Below are positions 29,381-36,800 of a DNA stretch of 64,000 nucleotides, piece by piece. Both the position numbers and the translations under genes were made by a program. Below the pieces are notes generated by a model. It saw only the letters and a program-made list of their open reading frames with translations. It ran no database searches and had not been told where the DNA came from. Within the stretch, counting starts at the first letter, position 1. The number at the start of each line of letters is the position of its first letter. This stretch comes from Thalassotalea euphylliae (GTDB lineage Bacteria > Pseudomonadota > Gammaproteobacteria > Enterobacterales > Alteromonadaceae), in contig NZ_QUOU01000001.1 in NCBI RefSeq assembly GCF_003390335.1, positions 3,782,001 through 3,846,000 on the forward strand. The letters run 5' to 3'.

Positions 29381-31854
29381 CCCATGACTTGTAGCTCAGC
29401 AAGGCTTAGTATGCCACTGTTGACCAGTTGCACACGTACATAGCGGCCCACGCCATTCATGCTAAACGCTGTTTCGCGTGGCGCAACGCCCGCATGATGT
29501 ATTGCGGTAACTCCTTGTTGTGCTAATACCTCATTCAAATTCCCACTGACAAAAGGTCTATCTGACACCAACACATAGAAGTTAGCTAAACGATCGACAC
29601 AACAATCCGAGCGATTCCACAAACGAATCGTATTGATATTGTGTGATGATCCTAAGTCAAGCTGATACCAAGGAGAGAACTGGGTACGAGTATGAGTTAC
29701 TGAGCCATGATGAAAATTGCCATCGGTGTTACCATCTATCCCTCGACTGGGCACGCCGCCATGTCGCAAACTTGATTGAGTAGCAGATTTACCCAAAGCA
29801 ATATTACTCATGTTGGGGGGCATCCCTGTATCTGGGGTAATGGTTAAGTGAACATCGTCAAAGTGAGCATTCTCACTGGTACCATTGTCAAATAATTCAA
29901 TACGAAGGGGCTGGCCATAATGGCTAGCATGAGTACTTAGTTGTGCCGATGTTAAGCTCAATGTGACACGAGCAAAACTATCGTTTGGCGGGTTTACATC
30001 ACTATTGTTAGCCACGCCCAACAGCTGATCACCTGCATAAAGGCGAATCTCCCAACCTGAAGCTTCCCCGCTACTCGCTTGATCACCTACCATCATAGAT
30101 AAAGTTAAATGGGTATTGCTCTCAAATCTTTCCTGTAAGGTTTGCGAGATCGTACCGCGTGTATCAAGGAAAGCGACATTATTACCCTCTGGCGCTTCAT
30201 CAGAATAAAAGCGACTAGCCACATTCCAGACACCTCCACGAGAACTGTTTACTTGCCAGCCATCAATACTATTGAGTGCATAGCCGCCATCATTGAACTG
30301 CTGACTTTCAAAAGAGGAGTTGGTAATCAGTGCTTCTCTTGAACTTGTTGGCGGCGACACAGGCCCACTAATATTCGAGGCTATTTGCAAACGAACATCA
30401 TCAAAATGGGCATTCTCGCTGCCACCACTATCAAATAACTCAATGCGAAGCCGTTGACCATAATGACGAGCATGAGTGCTTAGTTGTTCCGGTGTTAAGC
30501 TAAGCGTGACACGAGCAAAGCTATCGTTTGGCGGGTTTACGTCATTATTATTGACCATGCTGAGTAGCTGGGTACCAGCATAAAGGCGAATTTCCCAACC
30601 TGAAGATTCTCCAGGCTCAATAGCATTACCGACCATCACGGATAGAATTATGTGTGTATTAGGCTCAAATGTTTCTTGCAATGTTTGCGAGATAGTACCG
30701 CCAACATCGAGAAAAGCGACGTTATTGCCCTCTGGCGCTTCATCAGAATAATAGCGACTAGCCACATTCCAAACGCCTGCTCGGGCACTATTCACTTGCC
30801 AGCCATCAATATCATTGAGTGCAAAACCACCGTCACTAAACTGCTGACTTTCAAAAGAGGCGTTAGCAATGGCAACACTGCGCAAACGACTGCCCAAGCG
30901 CTCATCTTCATTTAAGATACCGTTATCATTAATATCGATACTCATCCGCCGCTTACTGTCAAAAGGAACCGCGGTAAACACCAATGGCATATTAGCTTGT
31001 TGGCTGACGCCAAGTAATTGCGCATGAGTAAACTGCTCTGCTAGCATATCGCCTTGATAACGGCCGCTACCGAGGTACATATAAGCGCGATTGCGATTGT
31101 TAATCATGCCTTTAGCAACTAAACCAATCGCTTCGCGATCCGCTAGGCCGCGTAACTGGTTTAATAAACCGTTTTGCTGTTGACCCGGCTGTACAATCAC
31201 TTGTCGCCCTACGGCAGCATGAGTATCGCCCTCTGTATTGCCATTGAAAGCCAACATAAACGCTAAGTTGTCATTATCGCGCAATGTCGCACTGGTCTGT
31301 TCATCAAACGAACCATCGTGAATAAACCCATAACCGGTATTACTCGCATTAGGATCATCGTAGTAAAGACCCAATAACTCGTACATACTGCGTAACGATG
31401 GCGCTATTGCTGGTTGATTACCTGCTGTATTACCTGGTGATGGGCGCACCACTGAATCACGACCGCCATTATTTTGGGCATGACAAGGAGCGCAGAAGTT
31501 ACGTTGTGCAACTTGATTTGGGTTTCCCACTCGGCCACGTGGCCCCGGAATGACAATGCGATTAGGTAACGAATTATCTAATTGTCGATAAGGATTAGGT
31601 GGGGTTCTAACCGTTGCGAGAAAACCCTCTAATAAATCCATCGCATTGCGGTTAGGTGCTTGGCTTAGCCCTTGAAGGTGATCGAAAGCATGAGCAAAGT
31701 CGTGAATACTCGCCGCATCGCCCCTAAAATGTAATAAATTACCATCGGTCACCCCCACTAAAGACGTTGTTCTCATTGGCCCTTTCATTGGATGGTACTG
31801 AACATTATTGGCATTAGTCATATTGGCACTAGGATCGCCTAAATCCCACGCCAA
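29368..31854 (-). CDS. C-terminal part: cytochrome c, tandem repeats and lectin domain
   Basis: 828 residues if counted from the TTG at 31854, but that start falls just after the haem motif CASCH in the same open frame, so it is not a true start. Contents: a second haem site FCAPCHAQNN near residue 120; a Ca-binding-like DINDNGILNEDE near residue 305; two near-identical 165-residue repeats beginning SFESQQF; and a C-terminal fucolectin/discoidin domain (NIALGKSATQSSLRHGG ... GRYVRVQLVNSG ... LAELQVMG). The product should be periplasmic or extracellular and bind sugars. It lacks its own signal peptide, so it depends on the upstream frame. Confidence 0.82.
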   Translation of the reverse strand: MAWDLGDPSANMTNANNVQYHPMKGPMRTTSLVGVTDGNLLHFRGDAASIHDFAHAFDHLQGLSQAPNRNAMDLLEGFLATVRTPPNPYRQLDNSLPNRIVIPGPRGRVGNPNQVAQRNFCAPCHAQNNGGRDSVVRPSPGNTAGNQPAIAPSLRSMYELLGLYYDDPNASNTGYGFIHDGSFDEQTSATLRDNDNLAFMLAFNGNTEGDTHAAVGRQVIVQPGQQQNGLLNQLRGLADREAIGLVAKGMINNRNRAYMYLGSGRYQGDMLAEQFTHAQLLGVSQQANMPLVFTAVPFDSKRRMSIDINDNGILNEDERLGSRLRSVAIANASFESQQFSDGGFALNDIDGWQVNSARAGVWNVASRYYSDEAPEGNNVAFLDVGGTISQTLQETFEPNTHIILSVMVGNAIEPGESSGWEIRLYAGTQLLSMVNNNDVNPPNDSFARVTLSLTPEQLSTHARHYGQRLRIELFDSGGSENAHFDDVRLQIASNISGPVSPPTSSREALITNSSFESQQFNDGGYALNSIDGWQVNSSRGGVWNVASRFYSDEAPEGNNVAFLDTRGTISQTLQERFESNTHLTLSMMVGDQASSGEASGWEIRLYAGDQLLGVANNSDVNPPNDSFARVTLSLTSAQLSTHASHYGQPLRIELFDNGTSENAHFDDVHLTITPDTGMPPNMSNIALGKSATQSSLRHGGVPSRGIDGNTDGNFHHGSVTHTRTQFSPWYQLDLGSSHNINTIRLWNRSDCCVDRLANFYVLVSDRPFVSGNLNEVLAQQGVTAIHHAGVAPRETAFSMNGVGRYVRVQLVNSGILSLAELQVMGASR
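29825..30880 (-). repeat. Two tandem ~500-bp coding repeats
   Basis: Units at about 30370-30880 and 29825-30335 encode nearly the same 165-residue domain: SFESQQFxDGGxALNxIDGWQVNS, then VASRxYSDEAPEGNNVAFLD, then SGWEIRLYAG and ENAHFDDV. The pattern resembles a carbohydrate-binding jelly-roll. High DNA similarity indicates a recent duplication or gene conversion. Confidence 0.8.
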
Positions 31855-31924
31855 GCGATCATAACGGCCATCAATATGACAAGAAGCACAAGCAGCTTGA
31901 CCACGACCTGAAGAAATTAACGTG

Positions 31925-33379
31925 TTATACAGGAAAAGGACGCCCTTGTTTGATGACGTCAGGCGTTGGGTCGAAAAAGCGCACTTGGCTTAATTCAGTG
32001 AAGTTTTCAGTATCGATAATTGAAATTGAACCATCAAAGCGGTTTAGCACATAAGCATTATTTAGGTTTTCATTTAAAACAATACCTGTTGGCCCTTGAC
32101 CAACAGTTAACGGCTGGACTCCGTTAACTCGCTGCCCCTCGGCATTAACCAGCAAAACGTTGTTTGAGCCCATGCCAACCACATAACCAAGGTTACCAGA
32201 TTGGTTCCAGACAAGACCTCGAGGATCGCCAATCGAGGTTAATCGTTGTGCCATGGGTACTGTGATAACGCCGTCGCGTAAGTGAGGATTTAAATCCGTT
32301 ACTTCAACACCACCACGACTATCAATTGAAGCAAGTTTCACCTCAACAAAATGGCCATTCAAGTTAGGCTCATAGCGAACAACATTGGTTGCATCGGTAC
32401 CAATTATTGTTAACTCCCCTGTTTCGGGGTTAACAGCGGAGCTCATCAGTGCATTCATCACCCCGTGTACATAACGAACATTTAAGGATTGCGTGTCAAT
32501 AATGGCCACGTCTCTATCGGGTAAATCCCAGCCACGCACACGCCATGAGGCATCGGCAAATTGTCCTGACACAAATGGCGTCCAATCGCCATTATTATCA
32601 TCAAGCCAGCGCCCTTGATCATTTTTTTGGACAATCAAACCAACGCTAGGTGGAGTCGGTAACGCTGGGTTAATCGCAGGAGTAAAGCTACGACCATTAT
32701 TAAAAGGAGGGTTCATACCACCATATGGGCCGCGAGGGTCATCCACCACATTGCCTGGCTGAGCAGAGCGTCTACCACCCGCAAGAATTGTACTAGCATT
32801 ACCTGACTCAAAAATCGCAGCATAAACAGTACGACCATCCGGGCTAATCGACAAAGAACGAGGATCTTCACCATTAATAGCAATGCGTGTGGGTGGAATA
32901 GCAAGTGAATCAGCATCAAACACAAGTACTGAATTGTCTTGTGAACAGCTAACAAAGGCTCGGCCATTATTCTCAGCAAACACCACATCTGCTGGCTCAT
33001 CTTCTGTTGCCAAAACGGCAACAACACTAGCACGGCTTAAATCAACAACACTAATAGAGTCAGAAACATGATTCACCACCCAAACTTCACTGTTTGTTCG
33101 AGCGCGAACAGTAATGGGATCTAAGCCAACCGGGATTGATACTCGATGTTGTAACTCTTCATTATTTATATCAAATACTTCCAAGCTGTGATTAGCCGTA
33201 TTGACCGCTAATAATGTATTACCATCAGGGGTGCGATCAATTGGGTGAACATGAGGGGACTCCCAATTAGCAAACTCATCTGCTAATGAAAGGTGAGTGA
33301 GACAGGTCAAAACAACTGCCCAAATCAGCTGCCAAAAATGACAGTGTTTAACTCCTTGGTGTGCCATTTGAAAACTCAT
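31925..33379 (-). CDS. N-terminal part: secreted YncE-like beta-propeller
   Basis: 484 residues. Signal peptide ending near LSLADEF, then repeated propeller blades: GNTLLAVNTANHSLEVFDI, NEVWVVNHVSDSISVVDL, GRAFVSCSQDNSVLVFDA, GRTVYAAIFESGN, and later NNAYVLNRFDGSISIIDT. The YVTN-type repeat family (YncE, surface-layer propellers) is clear. The frame stops just where the cytochrome c domain should begin, see the frameshift entry. If translated as is, a secreted propeller without haem would result. Divergent from the giant oxidase gene across a 461-bp gap. Confidence 0.85.
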   Translation of the reverse strand: MSFQMAHQGVKHCHFWQLIWAVVLTCLTHLSLADEFANWESPHVHPIDRTPDGNTLLAVNTANHSLEVFDINNEELQHRVSIPVGLDPITVRARTNSEVWVVNHVSDSISVVDLSRASVVAVLATEDEPADVVFAENNGRAFVSCSQDNSVLVFDADSLAIPPTRIAINGEDPRSLSISPDGRTVYAAIFESGNASTILAGGRRSAQPGNVVDDPRGPYGGMNPPFNNGRSFTPAINPALPTPPSVGLIVQKNDQGRWLDDNNGDWTPFVSGQFADASWRVRGWDLPDRDVAIIDTQSLNVRYVHGVMNALMSSAVNPETGELTIIGTDATNVVRYEPNLNGHFVEVKLASIDSRGGVEVTDLNPHLRDGVITVPMAQRLTSIGDPRGLVWNQSGNLGYVVGMGSNNVLLVNAEGQRVNGVQPLTVGQGPTGIVLNENLNNAYVLNRFDGSISIIDTENFTELSQVRFFDPTPDVIKQGRPFPV

Positions 33380-33840
33380 TTATCTTCCTTTTAATTCCGT
33401 TATTCGGCGAAAAAGGCAAAAATAACACCAAGAAAAATAAACAACTGTTATCAATAACTTAATTAAAACTAGTTACATAAACAAAACAAACCTGAAATAA
33501 AACTGTAAAAAATAGAGACAGTGATCAATTTGTGCCCTGGCAGGTGTTGTATTCAATAAAAACTATCAATGAATTTTCCCACTATAAGCTTGTTAGCAAT
33601 GAAATTACGGCTGAATAATTGAAAAAGCACCACACCGCTCCCCCTACACCTGATTTTACTGTTAATTTTTTTAACACATTTTTAACAAAACACATGTAAA
33701 CCTTTGATTTTATTGAGGGGTATATTTATTGCTTAATACCTATTGCTCACCAGAGCAAACGAACAAAACACCTATTAACGTGGGTTGATAAATTGCCGCT
33801 ATCAACCTAACAATCAACCTCATAAAAAGTCGAAGTAATA
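33380..33840. other. Divergent promoter region between the two cytochrome-fusion genes
   Basis: 461 A+T-rich bases between start codons of two divergent, architecturally related genes. Both promoters must lie here. I saw no strong sigma-70 boxes and no clear operator. Confidence 0.45.
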
Positions 33841-36800
33841 ATGATGTATACGCAAAGAAAACGAGCACGGATAGCAAAAAGCGCGAATGGAAAGTTAGTA
33901 GCGGCTTTGCTATTAAAAATACTCTTATTTAATCTCCCATCTGCCTTAGCCAACAATGTGCAAGGTAACTGGGGGCCTGTCATCAATTGGCCGCAAATTG
34001 CGATCTCTGGTGCAACCTTACCTGATGGCCGAGTACTGACTTGGTCCTCTACTGAAACGAATGCTTTTCCAGCTAATCGTGAGTTTACTCATGCCTCAGT
34101 TTTTGATCCAAACACTGGCCGTTTTGTTACTGCCAACAGTAATTTTCACGATATGTTTTGTGCCGGTATCAGCACACTAGAAGACGGCACCATTGTCGCG
34201 TCAGGCGGCAATCCAGACGATCAAAAAACATCAAGCTTTAATCCAAATACACTTGCCTGGACACCATTAGCTAATATGAATGATCGCCGCTGGTACGGTA
34301 CAAACATCACCATGCCCAGTAATCAGATTTGGTCTACGTTTGCCAAATCTTCTGGCAACCGCTCAGAATTGTATGATCCTGCAACTAACACTTGGACGCG
34401 TACCCCAAATGCGTCAATGCAAACCTTAGTAGACGAGCAAAACTTTATAAATAGTCGCCCTAGCCCCCGTAATACTTCAAATTTAGAGTGGTTTGGCCAT
34501 ATGGCATTAACACCAGATGGTAAAGTCTTTCATGGTGGCCCAACACCGACTTGGCATGTATTTGACCCATTAGGTGGGCAAAATAATCAATCTCTGGGTC
34601 GGCCCATCGGCGATCTCGCCAGAATGTACGGCAACGTTGTGAGTTATGATGCGGGTAAAGTGATTTTACTAGGTGGTTACGACAAACGTCGAGATCAGCC
34701 AGTGCTTAACAGCAATGTCTTGTTAGTGGATTTAAACGGCCCCACACCCGCTATCACCCGGGGCGCGCCAATGAATTTTGCCCGTGCTTTTAATAATACC
34801 GTGACCATGCCAAATGGTGAATTACTCATCGTTGGCGGTAATACCTCGGCGCGTATATTCAATGATGAGGGCTCAATATTTCCCGCTGAAATCTATAATC
34901 CAAGCACCAATCGTTGGCGCGTTGTTGATAGCATTTCAGTCCCCCGCAATTACCACTCGATCGCTTTGCTACTAAAAGATGGCCGAGTACTATCTGCAGG
35001 TGGTGGGGGCTGTGGCAACACTTGTAATGCCAACCATTTAAATGGCCAAATTTATTCACCACCGTACTTATTTAATGCCGATGGCTCAGCCGCCACTCGA
35101 CCTGTTATTCAAAACAGTGCAGCTATTGCTAGCGCCGGCGAAACTATTCGCGTAACAGCTAGTGCCGATACGCAAAGGTTTTCGTTAGTGCGTTTGTCTG
35201 GTACCACGCACCATGTCAATACCGATCAACGATTCCTACCTGTGTCATCGACGAAAAATGCCGATGGCTCTTTTAACTTGCGGCTCAATGCCAATCCTAA
35301 TGTCCTTATTCCCGGTAACTATTGGTTGTTTGCTTTAAATGCCAATGGCACCCCATCTATCGGCCAAACCATTCAAATTGTTCGTAAAAAAAATATCTCG
35401 AGCTTACGTTATTTAAGGCTAACAGCGCTAACGGAAACCAATAACAGTCCGTTTGCTGCGATTGCCGAAATTAACCTATTAAATGCCAATGGTCGACCAA
35501 TCAATCGCGCTAACTGGACAGTTTCAACCAGTAGTGCAGAACTTGATCGAGCAAACTTACCTGCTACTAATGCTATCGATGGAGATCGTAATACCTTCTG
35601 GCATAGCTCCTGGTCAAACCCAGATAATAGGTTACCACCTCATCAGTTTATTATTGATATGGGCGCGCGCCAAGATGTCTCTGCGCTGACCTACTTACCA
35701 CGCCAAGACAAAACTAATGGCCACATTAGAAACTACGCCATTCACATTAGTGAAGATGGCATCAATTGGGGTGAGCCGCTGCAAGAAGGTCGTTTTACCG
35801 TCGATGCTTTAAACACGGTAGCGCTTGAGCAATATCAGCCACCACGCCCCAAAGGTGAAAACGTCGCATTAAACAAACAAGCAACACTGTCTTCAGTGCG
35901 ATTTAACGGCGTTGCCGAAAGAGCAATTGATGGCCGTACTAACAGCACTTGGAACGATATCACTCATACAGAGTTTCAAAGAAACGCTTGGTTAGAAGTT
36001 GATTTAGGTGCTGTTTATAACTTAACCGACATCAATATCTGGAACCGCACTGATTGCTGTACCGCACGGCTGTCAAACTTTACGGTTTTTATTTCCGATA
36101 GCCCTTTCACCAGCCAAGATATTAATATCACCCGCAATCAACGCGGTGTCACCAGTTTAAGTCACCCAAATACTGTCGTTGTCACATCAACACTGAAAGC
36201 GAATCGAACAGGTCGCTATGTTCGCGTTCAACTAGAGCAAGTAAACGCTTTAAACATCGCTGAGCTCGAAATATTCGGTACTCCTGCCTTTAGCAATGTC
36301 GCACTAGGTAAACAAGTTAGCCAATCGTCGACCGTACACCAAGGGGTAGCAACTCGCGCAAATGATGGCAACACAGATGGTCGATATGGCCAAGGTTCCG
36401 TCACCCACACCCGCTATGATAACAACGCTTGGTGGGAAATCGATTTAGGGGCCATACATGACATAACAACTGTCAAGCTATGGAATCGCACGGATGGCTG
36501 GCAACACCGACTTGCTAAGTTCCATATTTTTGTTTCTGATCGACCTTTTACTAATAAGAATGTCACAACTACTCGTAACCAATTAGAAGTTAAGACCATC
36601 ACGAACCCAGACCGAGTCAATGTATCGCAAGAATTTGCTATCAACCGAACAGGCCGTTATTTAAGGATACAGCGCTATGAGCAAGGGAATTTAAGCCTTG
36701 CTGAAGTTGAAATTGAGGGCTTTCTGCCACCTGAACGGGTTATTGATACCGACAATGACGGCGTCCCTGATGCGCAAGATGCCTTCCCGAACGATGCCAG

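Larger units (their letters stand above)
29368..33379 (-). pseudogene. Beta-propeller / di-haem cytochrome c / lectin protein, interrupted by a single-base frameshift
   Basis: Two overlapping frames together encode one protein of about 1335 residues. The upstream frame (31925-33379) ends ...DVIKQGRPFPV*. The downstream frame is open from before the first haem site, reading GVLFLYNTLISSGRGQAACASCHIDG. Removing one base from the TTTTCC run near 31931-31939 gives IKQGRPFLYNTLISSG, which matches the corresponding KGKQLFYDA...SYMSCASCH of the protein at 33.8 kb. Domains: signal peptide, YncE-like propeller, cytochrome c with CASCH and CAPCH, two tandem 165-residue repeats and a C-terminal fucolectin-type domain. 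Either a real frameshift mutation, a sequencing error in a homopolymer, or less likely programmed frameshifting. Confidence 0.88.

Noticed and set aside
31852..31854. TTG start for an 828-residue protein
   Set aside because: The same frame is open upstream and contains the haem motif CASCH, which the family needs. The start is an artefact of the frameshift.
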